NCBI RefSeq assembly: GCF_023062595.1
Contig: NZ_JALLAN010000012.1
Span: forward strand, 94,880 to 158,879
Source of the DNA: Arthrobacter rhizosphaerae
Lineage (GTDB): Bacteria; Actinomycetota; Actinomycetes; Actinomycetales; Micrococcaceae
Direction: 5' to 3'
Length of the DNA stretch: 64,000 nt
In this document: positions 34,580 to 44,763 of the stretch, piece by piece
Layout of the letters: each line of letters starts with the position of its first letter
How positions within the stretch are numbered: the first letter of the stretch is position 1
The notes under the pieces: model-generated
Database searches by the model: none
What the model was told of the DNA's origin: nothing
The model's input: the letters and a program-made list of their open reading frames with translations, nothing else
Made by a program: the position numbers and the translations under genes

Positions 34580-35764
34580 TTAGCGACGCTTTCCGAGTGC
34601 CACTGTTCGTTCACGCTCAGTGAGCATCCAAATGATTGCCCTCTCATCGGGCGTGGTGTTGGGTTGGTGCAGCGTTAGGGCCAGCCCTCCATCATTCGGC
34701 CTGAAAATCATGCCGTGACCACCATCTGCGGACCACAGAGCGTCTTGTTCCTGTGTCCAAGGGCCCTCGATATTCCCCGATGTGGAGTGCGCGATGCCCA
34801 TTGCGTAACCATGCTCCCCGAAGCTTGACCACAACATCATCAGGTGCCCGTTGTCCAAGCGGAAAAGTGATGGTCCGTCGGTGACATGAGCGGGAAAGTT
34901 GAAACTGGGTGAGAGGCCCTGTATGGGCCTTGACCAGTTAGCGTCCGATGCATTGAACAGGAACACCGGTGTGCCCTCCGTGCACCTTAAGTCAGCGCTG
35001 AGACGCTGGGCGTACATTGCGCCGTCGTGAATTTGGGTCCATTCGTGACAGTAAACGATCCAAGGCCGCCCATCGTCAAGGAACAAGGTTCCATCAAGGC
35101 ATTGCCATTTATGTGGGGTAACCGCGCCATCACTCCATGGCCTGAATGGGCCGATAGGATGGTCCGCTTTGAGAACTTGTGTTCCCCGATGGCCGTTCAG
35201 GGCGGTGAAGGTGGCGAACATGTACCAGTGGTCCTGGTATTTATGGACCTCAGGTGCCCAGTACATGCCCCAGCTCCAAAAAGTTGAAGGCGGCCGGAAT
35301 GCTGCAAAGGGACCTTCCCAGTAGATCAGGTCCTTGCTTTGATAGGTGTCAAAGCCCGTGCCGGCGCCGGACCACACGTTCTTGTCCGTGCTTCCGTAGA
35401 GGTAGTAGGTGGAGTCTATGCTGTCGCTGAGGATGAATGGGTCTCTTATTTGGATCTCGTCCAAGGTCATTCCCCTGCGTACCGGAACGGAAAGGCGGAG
35501 GCCTTCTTGACCTGCCGTGCCGGAACCTCCGGCTACCAACTTTTCAGTGGCAACCTGGAGTAGGTCATCGATAGCTGACTCAGAGATTCTGCCCTTCGTC
35601 AGCTGAACAAGCTGAATCAGCGGACGGCCCAGAGCCAGGCCTAGATGGAGGGCTTCGAGGCCATCCTGTGCCAGCAGTTCCACGAACAGTGGGGCGCCGA
35701 CCGGATGAACGAGCCATTCTCCCATCGTGGTTTGACCGGTCAATGTGGTGTTCGGATGTCTCAA
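34580..35764 (-). CDS. GH43 enzyme with an N-terminal segment resembling a GH3 C-terminal tail
   Basis: A 394-residue protein of two parts. From about residue 105 it is a GH43 propeller: IRDPFILSDSIDSTYYLYGST (catalytic base Asp in RDPF), YWAPEVHKYQDHWYMFATF, LDGTLFLDDGRPWIVYCHEW (likely acidic residue region), TDGPSLFRLDNGHLMMLWSS and GGHGMIF. The first 98 residues, LTGQTTMGEWLVHPVGAPLF...GLALGRPLIQLVQLT, look like the extreme C-terminus of a GH3 beta-glucosidase. ATG 35764 overlaps the GH78 stop (ATGA), so translation from there is coupled; an internal ATG at 35470 lacks proper Shine-Dalgarno spacing. The gene therefore appears to be a natural fusion. Expected activity is on arabinofuranosides or xylosides. 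Confidence 0.82.
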   Translation of the reverse strand: MRHPNTTLTGQTTMGEWLVHPVGAPLFVELLAQDGLEALHLGLALGRPLIQLVQLTKGRISESAIDDLLQVATEKLVAGGSGTAGQEGLRLSVPVRRGMTLDEIQIRDPFILSDSIDSTYYLYGSTDKNVWSGAGTGFDTYQSKDLIYWEGPFAAFRPPSTFWSWGMYWAPEVHKYQDHWYMFATFTALNGHRGTQVLKADHPIGPFRPWSDGAVTPHKWQCLDGTLFLDDGRPWIVYCHEWTQIHDGAMYAQRLSADLRCTEGTPVFLFNASDANWSRPIQGLSPSFNFPAHVTDGPSLFRLDNGHLMMLWSSFGEHGYAMGIAHSTSGNIEGPWTQEQDALWSADGGHGMIFRPNDGGLALTLHQPNTTPDERAIIWMLTERERTVALGKRR

Positions 35765-38700
35765 TGTCGCTTGTCCTTCGTAGGGGAAGTCGGGAAATTC
35801 GGACCCCGAAGATCTAAACTCCGCTTGGCGAATTGATCCGTGGGACGCTCTGATAGGTGAGAGGGGATGGCCGGTGGGGCGTCCTCAAATTCCAGGCGGT
35901 GGAAGCCCCCGGAGAGCTTGGTCCCGGCGGCTGTCCCGATGCCGATTGTGGCGGAGGCGCCCCACGGAACCGTGACGTCCAGGTGCCAGGTCCCGGCCTC
36001 CCGAGTCCAGCTGATAGCTGCCTGCCCGCGTGGTGTCAGGTGTGAAAGTGCCCCCCTCGATATCCGGGGATCGGCTAACGGTGCGACAGTAAACTCTTCC
36101 CACCCTGGCCGGGTGGACCGAATGCCTCCAACTTTTTGCTGTACCCAGGCTGCAGCACTGCCCAGGAAGTAGTGGTTGTGTGACCTTGCTGAGGTGTCCC
36201 ACGATTCAAGTAGCGTAGTCTCGCCGGCTTCGCGCCAGACTCCCCAGCCTGGCCTTGTGTTTTGAGTGGCAACGCTGACCGCAATGTCATCCCGCCCACC
36301 TTTCGAAAGCACGGGAAGCAGGTACTTGGCCCCAACCGCACCGCAGTCCAGATGCCCCGCTGTCCGTTCAAGGATATCGGCGGCGAGTGAGCGAAAAACG
36401 GTAGTCCGGTGTTGCTGCGGCACGGCGCCGAAGGCCAGGGGCAGCACGTTCATGGTCTGGCGGTATCCAAAGGCCTTATTGCCGTAAGATCCGAGGTCTT
36501 CGTTGAAGAAGGACCGGTGATACGCGGCTCCGACTAGTGAGGATTGTTCGCTGAACCGCGCCGCAATCCGATGCTCGCCAAGCGCCGTCGAAATGTCCGC
36601 TGCTGTCGATAGGACCTTCATTAGCATCATTGTGGCAGTTGGCGCCGATCCCTCGGGGGCACGTTCATGGCCTGGGGCGAGCCAGTCTCCGTAACTGGGA
36701 TGCGACCAAATGCCCTCCTCGGACAGGGCGTACATGGCATCTGCGTACCTGATCACCATCTCGTGGTGTCGTTCCAGCAGCTTGAGGTCGCCGTATTCCC
36801 AGTAAAGGTTCCAAGGTATTAGAACAGCCGATGCGCTCCACGCCGGATCCGGGGCCCGTCCCCAGCCCGGAGTGGGAACGATGTTTGACACGACGCCCGC
36901 GTCGTCCTGAGCATCGGCGTGGTCATCGAGCCATTTACCGAAAGTCGTTTTCAAGTCGAACTGGTGGATCAGGGCTTCGGCCGTCAGGTGGGCGTCTGCT
37001 GTCCAACCATTTTTTTCGTATACAGGAGTGTCCGTCGGGATACCGTGCAGGTTATTCAGGAAGGTTTTAGCTAATGCGCGATCAAGCCAGTTGAGAGTCT
37101 CCTCACTGCATTCGAAGGCACCCAGAGTTTGGACATCAGTGTGCATGGGGATCGAAAAGATGTCGTGTACTGTCACTGGTTCAGCAGCTTCGATTGACAC
37201 GTATCGGTAGCCTTTGTAGCTGAACTTCGGTTCCCAGCAGATACGGTCGGCGGAGGAATCAAAAAGCAGGCGGTCCGTCTGGATTGGGCCGGCCGCGAAT
37301 AGGTTCTCGCAATACACTGCACCATCATCATCCAGGGTTTCGCCGTACTTCACTCGGACTTCGGTGGCGCCCGGAACACTGAGCGTGCACCGGACTCGGC
37401 CAGCTACCATTTCGGCGAAATCGTAAACTCTGGCCGTCCCTGCATAGTGCATAGATGCGGGCGGTTTTGCTGATCCCAGCCTGACAGGAGGGAGGGCTGC
37501 TGGGCGCAGGGTGCCGGCTGGAGGATTAACCAGGACAGCGGGTTCCCAAACAGATTTCTCTTTGGCCTGCATCTGCCAAACTTCGCCGGAATAGAGGAGC
37601 TCGCTCACAACCTGTCCTATTGAGGCCTCCCAGTGAGGACCAGAGGAAACAACCTGCCGCTGCCCGTCCTGGTCCAGGTACTCCAACTGAGCGATTGCCA
37701 TTGGTTCTCTAGACCACGGTGCTATGTGCCAGCCCCAGATGCTTGCTCCCCTCGCGGAGAAGAAGCCGCGGCCCAACTCCACCACGAGGGTGTTCTCACC
37801 GGCGTTCAGGTCGGCGGTGACGTCATAGGTTCTGTACAAAACGGTTTTCGTAAAGTCTGTTGTTGCGGGTTCAAGTTCATTGCCAAGGGATCTGCCATTA
37901 ATGCTGAACGCGCCATAACCGACCCCCACGGCATAGAGACGGGCTGAAGTCACCCCGGCAGGGATGGTGAAGCTCGTTCTCAGTACGGGGTTCGGCGCCG
38001 GGAGCGTTTCCACAGCCAAGGTACGGACTCCGGGTATTGATACGCCATCCACCGTCGCTTCGCCCCGAACCGGCAGAGGCATCACTCCGTCATCGTCAGG
38101 AAGGCTCGCTGCTGTTGTTGCTCTACGCCAGCCAAGCCGTCCTTGCTCGCATGTGATCGACAATGTGTACGTGCCGGGAGGTGCCGGTGTTCTTACTTCC
38201 AGGTAGCACATGAACCGCGCCCAGATGTTCCAGCTTCCGTCCAGCTCCCGCTGAGCGACGACGTCACCAGCACTGTTCCTTAGTTGCATGCGGGCAATGA
38301 CGTCGGAGGGAATATCGCCGTCCAGGTCGACGCTGACTGCTGTGACAGGACCGGTTGCTTGAAATGACTGTTCCAGGATGCTCCCGGCTTCCATCCAGTC
38401 GACCGTGTCCGAGTGAATCGATGCAGTGACCCGCGTTTCCCTGGGCGTCCAGCGCGAAACCCACTTCGCCTGCCAGTCCGAATCGTCAAGCAGCGGCGTT
38501 TCCCAAAATGCCCACGTGCTCCACGGAGACCAGTGCCCATCCGCGTCGGCAATACGGACCCTCCACTTGTAGCTCGCCCGACTCCGCAGCAGCACATCAA
38601 CACGCAGTTGCGGCGCTTTTGAAACCACGTTTCCCGAATCCCCGACGATGGCCCCTGTTTTGTCCATGACGACGATTCTGAGTTGCTCTTGACCTGAAGC

Positions 38701-38790
38701 TGGAGCCCATGAGAGCAGTGGGACTTCCCCAACACCCAAGGGAAAGACGTCCCCGTCCGTTCGGAGGTCATGAGGAGGGGAAAGTGGCAT
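35761..38790 (-). CDS. Alpha-L-rhamnosidase-like GH78 (copy 3, divergent subgroup)
   Basis: A 1009-residue GH78 enzyme of the longer type. It has N-terminal Ig-like domains (SYKWRVRIADADGHWSPWS), CBM67-like sections (VGYGAFSINGRSLGNELEP, ELGRGFFSARGAS), a barrel with GIPTDTPVYEKNGWTADAH (Glu592 in place of the DER acid) and TTLLESWDTSARSHNHYF, and a C-terminal sandwich. The catalytic signatures differ clearly from copies 1 and 2, as in a separate GH78 subgroup, so its rhamnosyl substrate is probably different. ATG 38790 has GGAG about 9 nt upstream; codons up to 38868 are not family-like. It heads a two-gene unit with the GH43 fusion. A weaker operator-like site lies about 80 nt upstream. Confidence 0.88.
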   Translation of the reverse strand: MPLSPPHDLRTDGDVFPLGVGEVPLLSWAPASGQEQLRIVVMDKTGAIVGDSGNVVSKAPQLRVDVLLRSRASYKWRVRIADADGHWSPWSTWAFWETPLLDDSDWQAKWVSRWTPRETRVTASIHSDTVDWMEAGSILEQSFQATGPVTAVSVDLDGDIPSDVIARMQLRNSAGDVVAQRELDGSWNIWARFMCYLEVRTPAPPGTYTLSITCEQGRLGWRRATTAASLPDDDGVMPLPVRGEATVDGVSIPGVRTLAVETLPAPNPVLRTSFTIPAGVTSARLYAVGVGYGAFSINGRSLGNELEPATTDFTKTVLYRTYDVTADLNAGENTLVVELGRGFFSARGASIWGWHIAPWSREPMAIAQLEYLDQDGQRQVVSSGPHWEASIGQVVSELLYSGEVWQMQAKEKSVWEPAVLVNPPAGTLRPAALPPVRLGSAKPPASMHYAGTARVYDFAEMVAGRVRCTLSVPGATEVRVKYGETLDDDGAVYCENLFAAGPIQTDRLLFDSSADRICWEPKFSYKGYRYVSIEAAEPVTVHDIFSIPMHTDVQTLGAFECSEETLNWLDRALAKTFLNNLHGIPTDTPVYEKNGWTADAHLTAEALIHQFDLKTTFGKWLDDHADAQDDAGVVSNIVPTPGWGRAPDPAWSASAVLIPWNLYWEYGDLKLLERHHEMVIRYADAMYALSEEGIWSHPSYGDWLAPGHERAPEGSAPTATMMLMKVLSTAADISTALGEHRIAARFSEQSSLVGAAYHRSFFNEDLGSYGNKAFGYRQTMNVLPLAFGAVPQQHRTTVFRSLAADILERTAGHLDCGAVGAKYLLPVLSKGGRDDIAVSVATQNTRPGWGVWREAGETTLLESWDTSARSHNHYFLGSAAAWVQQKVGGIRSTRPGWEEFTVAPLADPRISRGALSHLTPRGQAAISWTREAGTWHLDVTVPWGASATIGIGTAAGTKLSGGFHRLEFEDAPPAIPSHLSERPTDQFAKRSLDLRGPNFPTSPTKDKRH

Positions 38791-38868
38791 CAACGAAATC
38801 TCCGGAATCTTGAGGCGATGTAGAAGGGACGCATCGCCACTACTCTGGCGCGCGATCACTACTAGCAT

Positions 38869-38881
38869 CTAGATCGTTCCA
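38869..38881 (-). promoter_or_regulatory. Weak relative of the LacI-type operator
   Basis: On the minus strand the site reads TGGAACGATCTAG, with AACGAT in place of the AACGTT core, upstream of GH78 copy 3. The one-base change in the core makes it a low-confidence member of the set. Confidence 0.3.
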
Positions 38882-39120
38882 TTTATCGAAACGTCATTGC
38901 AATAGTTGTTACGTCGAGCCTAGGATTAGTGGACCCGGTTCGTCAACAAGGCATCCGTAAGGTTGTCAGCCGGCCGACGGCACGTCGTCGCCCAAACAGC
39001 GTGCAGGTAAAACATTCCACGTGCGGCGCGGTGGTACGCCCCGCCGTTCAGCTCGGGGAGGCGGAAGCGTCGTCCTCCGGGAATAGCTACTGGTAAACGA
39101 AGACCTATCCAAGCCAAACC

Positions 39121-40168
39121 CTTCAAAGAACGACAGAATCGGACGCAGATGCCCCTCTTTGACCTCCCGTTGACCCAGCTCCGCAGCTACACCTCCGATG
39201 TGACGATGCCAGAAGACCTGTGCGGATTCTGGGATGCCACGATCGGGGACGCCAGAGCTCATCCCTTGAACGCCCGCTTTGAGCCCGTGGAGAACTACCT
39301 CACTGTGATCGATAGCTTTGACGTGACATTCGCCGGATACGGCGGGGAACCCATCAAGGGCTGGCTGCACCTGCCCGCTAACAGGGACTCAGGTTCCAGG
39401 CTGCCTGTGGTCGTCCAATATGTCGGCTACTCCGGTGGGCGCGGTCTGGTGAACGAGGAGACAAGGTGGGCCCAGACGGGGTATGCACATTTCATTATGG
39501 ACACCCGCGGCCAGGGCTTCGGCTTCGCGACTGGTGAAACTGCCGATTCCCACCCGTCCGCCGGCGGGGTCGGTTATGCCGGCTTAATGACCCGGGGCGT
39601 CGGGAGCCGCGAAGACTACTACTACCGGCGGGTGTACACGGATGCTTTCCGGGCAGTGGAGGCAGCACAATCCCACCCTGAGGTGGATCCGGCACGAGTC
39701 GTCCTTGCCGGCATCAGCCAGGGCGGCGGAATTGCGGTGGCCGTCTCCGGGCTCGTGACCGGCCGGCTCGACGGCGTCGTGGCCGCCTTGCCCGACGTCC
39801 CGTTCCTTCAGGACTTTCCGCGCGCCATCGACATCACGCCGCGGGGCCCGTACCCGGAAATCGCCGCCTTCCTGGCCCGGCACCGGGACCGATATGAGCC
39901 CGTACTTGAAGTCCTGCGCTATTTCGACGGCGTCAACCTCGGACGTTGGGCAACGGCGCCGACGCTGTACTCGGCAGCCCTAACTGACGACATCTGCCCG
40001 CCGTCCACCGTCTTTGCCAGCTTCAACGCCTACGGCTCGGGCACTGCTGATGCGTCCGGTGCCGGCCCGGCAAAGGAGATTGAGGTCTACAGGTTCAACA
40101 ACCACGAAGGCGGCCAGGAACACCACTGGATCAGGCAGTTGCTATTCCTTCGCAAGCTCTTGGGATAA
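39121..40168 (+). repeat. Left arm of a ~1.05-kb inverted repeat
   Basis: This block, including CTTCAAAGAACGACAGAATC before the gene, recurs in inverted orientation at 51420-52467. By eye one 120-nt stretch (39361-39480) differs at a single base. The arms are 11-13 kb apart and enclose cassette A, which could invert by homologous recombination. Confidence 0.85.
39149..40168 (+). CDS. Acetylxylan esterase/cephalosporin-C deacetylase family (copy 1)
   Basis: A 339-residue AXE1-family carbohydrate deacetylase (CE7 type). Motifs are RGQGFG, GISQGGG (nucleophile Ser190), a late LTDDICPPST (Asp) and NNHEGGQEHH (His). It would remove acetyl groups from xylo- or rhamno-oligosaccharides in the cytoplasm, opening them to GH enzymes. 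It has about 19 residue differences from the inverted copy at 51420-52439, so this is a recent duplication. The 5' untranslated 22 nt before the start are also shared. It stands alone on the plus strand, divergent from GH78 copy 3. Confidence 0.92.
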   Translation: MPLFDLPLTQLRSYTSDVTMPEDLCGFWDATIGDARAHPLNARFEPVENYLTVIDSFDVTFAGYGGEPIKGWLHLPANRDSGSRLPVVVQYVGYSGGRGLVNEETRWAQTGYAHFIMDTRGQGFGFATGETADSHPSAGGVGYAGLMTRGVGSREDYYYRRVYTDAFRAVEAAQSHPEVDPARVVLAGISQGGGIAVAVSGLVTGRLDGVVAALPDVPFLQDFPRAIDITPRGPYPEIAAFLARHRDRYEPVLEVLRYFDGVNLGRWATAPTLYSAALTDDICPPSTVFASFNAYGSGTADASGAGPAKEIEVYRFNNHEGGQEHHWIRQLLFLRKLLG

Positions 40169-41106
40169 GTCACCCGCTGTAAGTGCACGCAAAGACAAAT
40201 CCTGCTATCGACCTGCATTCATCATGTCCGGAATAATTCGGGGAACCCCTCGGCGATCTATTTGTGCGGCCATCTGATAGCGGAGCCACCGCTGTGTCAG
40301 CGTTCGAAGTGCAACTTGGGGGGAACCGGCCGAAGCCGAAAAATTTAGGGAGGAGATAAGCGACGCAGGAGCGCCGAAAGAAATTTTTCGGGGGTGGTCG
40401 GCGCGTAGCGTCCCTGGTTGCACGGAGGAGCGGGCCAGCGACGATGGACGATCAGATGGCTACAACACCGCTGTCTTCGGTATCTATGGGCCGCCAGGAA
40501 AGACGTTCCTTCGTGAACGAGGTTCCATAGGCAAAGGGCAGGCAGAACATATGCGTCTTTATCAGCAGCTGCGATTCCAGATGGAAGTGATTGGGTACAA
40601 AGAGAGTAGGCCGAGTTACGCGCTCTGAGGACGGATGGACTTGTCGTGCCCCGACCCGGTCCGAGCTCCTTGAACAGTTGAGTTCAGCAATGGGTAGCTG
40701 TCGAACATCCCGCCAGCCTACTGAACACCGGAGAAGGCCGGTGCTGAAACAGTATGTTCCCTGGTTAATAGCGTTCCGTTCTGTCCAGAAAATCGGCCCA
40801 GTTCTTCCCGACCTCATAGACCACGAGGAATCCAAAACCCTCACGGCAAGTTCTTCATGAGCTCGCGCTGCCTCGTGTACGTCGAAGATGAGAGCTGGCG
40901 AAGTTCTATGTGAACAGACATAACGTCTAGCCGCTGATAGTGAGTGGGTTACGGCATGAAAAGACTGTCGTGGGCCGTGGGTTGACCTAACGAACTCGAA
41001 TACCCTCCGAACCGACAGCGCCTTTCGTCAATCGACGACGGCCGGTGCCTGGAGACTCTAGCCTGGCAGGGGACGATATATGCCAGCCCTGGTCTCCCTT
41101 CTGGAG
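40169..41106. other. Gene-poor region between deacetylase copy 1 and GH42
   Basis: Nearly one kilobase without a credible gene. Only short frames with no ribosome-binding site or domain are seen. A CTGGCA...TGCCAG hairpin at 41063-41086 may terminate the GH42 transcript arriving on the minus strand. Confidence 0.45.
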
Positions 41107-43197
41107 CTAACTTTCCACGAGAACTTTCACGTCCCATGCGTTGAGCGTGAGGATGTCTCCTGCCTCGTACTTTTTGCTTCCCAACACGTCCTGGGCTGCT
41201 GCAGGAAGTACAAACTCCGACTGAGTCCATGACCAGTTGTGTAGGAAGCGCAGCTGCCTTCCGTCCTGCGACCGCGCCCCAGTGACGGTCTGAGAGTTGT
41301 TCGCCTTGTGCCACCGGCTCTCCGGCTGGTTTCCCGTCGCCCACCGTGCGATATCCGCCGCCAGTGCCCCGTTGGGTACCGTGCCGACATAAGTGATTCG
41401 GCCAGCGGCGTGGATGCGACTTGTGATCGCTGGCCAGCGCGAGAAGTGAGGGTGGTCGTAGCCCACGAGAACGCCGGCGTCGGTTGGCTGGAGTCCGTCA
41501 ATCCAGCCAGTGGCCGCTGCGCCCAGACTAAGAGGGAACTCCGAACTATCCAGTGCCGTAACAGTCAACGGGGTTCGCAATGTTGAAAACTCGTCGTAGA
41601 AAACGCCCGCAGAAGTGTGGAGATTGGCGGGTTTGCGATCGGTCCTGGCGCGCGCTTCGTGGTCTTGGTAGCCAGTGCGGATGCCGATGATGAGGTGGCC
41701 GCCCGCCGCCGCGTAGGCGTCGTACCATTCCAGTTCTGTGTCCGTGGTGATGGCGAGCCCTGCTGCGATGAGAACCGGGTGAGCATCGGCGAATTCCGTT
41801 GGGTCCATCTCCTTGATCTGGGACTGATGGACCAAACGGAGTTGCAGTCCGGCGTCGAACGCTCCGCGGTAGAACGAATCGAAGATCGACTGGAAGGTTC
41901 GCGTGTCCGGGAGGTCGCCCTGTGTGAGTTGCGGTTCGTCCTCGAGCGCCCACTTGGTCTCGTTGGAGTAGACCATGGCGATGTCGGCGTCGGGAGTCAG
42001 TTCGGTCACGAGCGCGCCGGCCGTTTCGAAGTCCTTGCCGAGTTGTGCGATTTCTTCGTAGGTTCGGCCTGGTTCCAGGCTGTGGGGCAGGACTCCACCC
42101 CAGAAGGTTTCAGTACCGAAGTGAATTGTGTGCCAGTGCCAGTACTCGATCATCGTGGCCCCGCGGGATACCAGTGCCCAGGCGGCCTGGCGCCACTGAC
42201 CGTCATATGCTGGTTCGTTCTGATGTGCGGGGCCGATTGCCTGTGCATTGGTTTCGGTAACCAGAAACGGTGCCTGTTTCGAGGAGAACATCCGGTCCGC
42301 ACTGGCATAGAGCGACCAGGTTCCTTCGGTTGTCCATGCCTGCTTCAAGGGTACGACGGCGGGTAGCGCCAGATAGTCCTGCATCCGGTAGTAGGGGTTG
42401 CCTGCCGTCACATCCAGATTCTTGGTGAGGGCGTCGTCCTGGACCGTGCGGCGTTCGTAGGCGATGCAGGTTGTGACGAACTGGTCTTCGCGAGCATATT
42501 CCCTGACAACGTCTGCCTGCCAACTAATGAAGTCCGTTGTCAGCTGGGCCTGGAAGCGGCGCCAAGCCAAGGAGTACTGTGGCTGTGCGTTGCCGTAAGG
42601 GGCCCAGAGGTCCGCCCAGGTGGAGAGCCGGTGGGACCAATAGGTTAGGCCCCATTCTGCGTTGAGTTTCTCTACGGTGCCGTAGCTGTGACGGAGGTGG
42701 TCTACGAATTTCTGGAACACTCCGTGGTTGTGGAAGATCTCGTTGCCGGGTTCGTTATCGACCTGGAAGCCGATAACTGCAGGGTGGCTGGCGTAGCGTT
42801 CCATGATTTTGCGGATAATCCGCTCGGAGTGAAACAGGAACGCCGGATGCGTGTAGTCGATTTCCTGCCGAGCACCCCAACCCATTGGCTGGCCGGTGGC
42901 CCGCCGCCCATTGATCTCCGGGTAGGCACGTTGCAGCCAAGGCGGGGCAGCATAGGTGGGTGTTCCTATGACGACGGCGATGCCCCTGGCATGGGCTGCG
43001 TCCAGGACGGGCTGCAGCCAGTCGAGGTCGAAGACGCCATTTTCAGGTTCCCAGGTGGACCAGACAGATTCGCCTACGCGAATCACGGTGAATTTTGCCT
43101 GCTGCATGAGGTCCATGTCGGCTTCCAGCCGGGGTGTGGGCTGGTACTCGTGATAGTAGGCGGCGCCGAAGAGGATTCGATCGGACAGGTGAGACAT
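41107..43197 (-). CDS. Beta-galactosidase, GH42 (copy 2, cassette A)
   Basis: A 696-residue GH42 enzyme with GAAYYHEYQPTPRLEADMDLM at the start, GFQVDNEPGNEIF (acid/base Glu149), PFLVTETNAQAIG (nucleophile Glu315) and EYWHWHTIHFGTETFWGGVL. The trimerisation domain follows (DIAMVYSNETKWAL). It differs strongly from the GH42 at 24297-26318, so they are not recent duplicates. It is the last gene of cassette A, after the broken GH2. With that GH2 inactive, this is the only intact galactosidase of the cassette. No signal peptide is seen. Confidence 0.93.
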   Translation of the reverse strand: MSHLSDRILFGAAYYHEYQPTPRLEADMDLMQQAKFTVIRVGESVWSTWEPENGVFDLDWLQPVLDAAHARGIAVVIGTPTYAAPPWLQRAYPEINGRRATGQPMGWGARQEIDYTHPAFLFHSERIIRKIMERYASHPAVIGFQVDNEPGNEIFHNHGVFQKFVDHLRHSYGTVEKLNAEWGLTYWSHRLSTWADLWAPYGNAQPQYSLAWRRFQAQLTTDFISWQADVVREYAREDQFVTTCIAYERRTVQDDALTKNLDVTAGNPYYRMQDYLALPAVVPLKQAWTTEGTWSLYASADRMFSSKQAPFLVTETNAQAIGPAHQNEPAYDGQWRQAAWALVSRGATMIEYWHWHTIHFGTETFWGGVLPHSLEPGRTYEEIAQLGKDFETAGALVTELTPDADIAMVYSNETKWALEDEPQLTQGDLPDTRTFQSIFDSFYRGAFDAGLQLRLVHQSQIKEMDPTEFADAHPVLIAAGLAITTDTELEWYDAYAAAGGHLIIGIRTGYQDHEARARTDRKPANLHTSAGVFYDEFSTLRTPLTVTALDSSEFPLSLGAAATGWIDGLQPTDAGVLVGYDHPHFSRWPAITSRIHAAGRITYVGTVPNGALAADIARWATGNQPESRWHKANNSQTVTGARSQDGRQLRFLHNWSWTQSEFVLPAAAQDVLGSKKYEAGDILTLNAWDVKVLVES

Positions 43198-43247
43198 TTA
43201 TTGCCTTTCGCAGGTGCTGATAGATCGCACCACGTCCCTTGCTGGCT

Positions 43248-44718
43248 TCAGCTGGCAGGCAGGGGATTAGTGGCAGATCTGGAATCGAGCGTTACCGTCG
43301 CATCCGCATAACCATTTGCTGTAGCCGTAATGGTCACGGGCCCGGGCTTGTCACCTGCACGGACGATGGCGAGGGCGCGGCCCCGATAAGTGCGGGACGT
43401 ATTCCCGAGGTAGTCATCTGGGGCGGCAGGGTTGGCCGAACCAATTCCTTGAAGTACAGCCGGTCCTTGAACTGACACGGTGACTTCTGCCTCGGTGATC
43501 GGATTGAGGTGATTTTCTTCGTCCACGAGCCCAATCTCAAGATGCAGGAGATCTTCGCAATTTGCGGTTATCGACTCACGATCAACTGAAAGCCTCAATC
43601 TGGTTGGCGTGTTGGCCGATCGAAGCTGCCGTCGGCCGACTTCGGCACCGTTGCGATACGAAACGACTTCCAGAACGCCAGGCTCGTAGGGAATTGTCAC
43701 TTGAGCAAGGTAGTCGCGGCTCCCGCCGACCTTTTCGGTGGCGACAACTGCACCGTTGAGGAGAAATTGCACTTCATCGCCCGAGGCGTAGGCCTCCACA
43801 TGCATAGGCGTGCCGGCGTCGAGGTTCCATGTCCAGGATGGGGCAACATCTGACCAGGTCCAAGCTTTGGGCTCGATCACGTATCCGTCTTCGCGAGGGT
43901 TGGGCACAGCAATGTATGGGACGTCGGTGAGCCCAAAGACGATTTCGCGGTAGTACGAGATGGGTTTGCGCCACCCGATAAGGTCAATGTCGCCGCATAC
44001 TGCGGCGATCCACGGATAGGGGGCGTGGTGTTCCTGCGCATCTTCGGGGTAGACGTGTCTTCCGGTGCCTACCTCGCCGAGGAAGTCCCATCCGGTCCAG
44101 GTAAAGTCACCGAGCACGTTGTTTCTCTCGAGGATCATTTTCCACAAGCGGTCGATGTGGGTGGGGAATGATTCCGAGTTGAAGTAGATGCGGTTCGGGT
44201 ATTGGTCTTGGTCGACTTCGTACCGCGCGTCTCCGTAGTTCAGGCCGACGACATCGAGGAGGGATGCCGGCTCAAGGAGGCGCTCTCCTAGAAGTTCCGA
44301 GGCCATGACTCGATTCATGAGGTGGGTTACTTGCCCCAGGTAGTCATTCAGTCCGTGAATTGTTGCGCTGTCCTGGTTCGCTTCCGCTCGGAGTTCGGGG
44401 ATCTTGTCTCGGGCCATGTACATGCCTTGGAGGGCGTGGGTCACGATCCGGGTTGGGTCTTGTTCACGGGTACGCTCGGCCAGCAACCGCCCCCACCGGG
44501 CGCCGTGGGGCGTTCCGGCTTCGATTATTTCGTTCCCGATGGAGTACATGATGACGCTGGGATGATTGAAGTCCTTCGCTACCATTGCGTCCCTTAGCAA
44601 GCATTGCGTCTTGGGGGAGGTCGACGAGGTTCTCCCTTGGCGGTGCGACCCGGATCGCCTCGTGGACTGAAACAAGCGGGCCGAAGTGCCAGCCTCGGTT
44701 GAACGGGATCCGTTGCAT
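43248..44718 (-). pseudogene. GH2 beta-galactosidase with internal 989-nt deletion and frameshift (cassette A)
   Basis: The gene starts at ATG 44718 behind GAAGGAAC and encodes IPFNRGWHFGPLVSVHEAI...LPQDAMLA, matching residues 1-41 of the intact GH2 at 61401-63863. At 44583-44604 it jumps, one base out of frame, to the segment matching residue 373 onward (RDAMVAKDFNHPSVIMYSIGNEI). The two joined sites share GACGCAATG, and compared with the intact copy 989 nt are missing. The sugar-binding and Ig domains and part of the barrel are lost, although the acid/base and nucleophile regions remain open. A functional GH2 enzyme cannot be made. Confidence 0.92.
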
Positions 44719-44763
44719 CTTAAGTTCCTTCATTCTTGGATTGCTACCTTCGCGGTGACGCCC

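Noticed and set aside
34138..34647. Minus-strand frame of 169 codons in the degraded region
   Set aside because: Composition is Arg/Ser-rich shadow type, there is no ribosome-binding site, and it overlaps the end of the GH43 gene.
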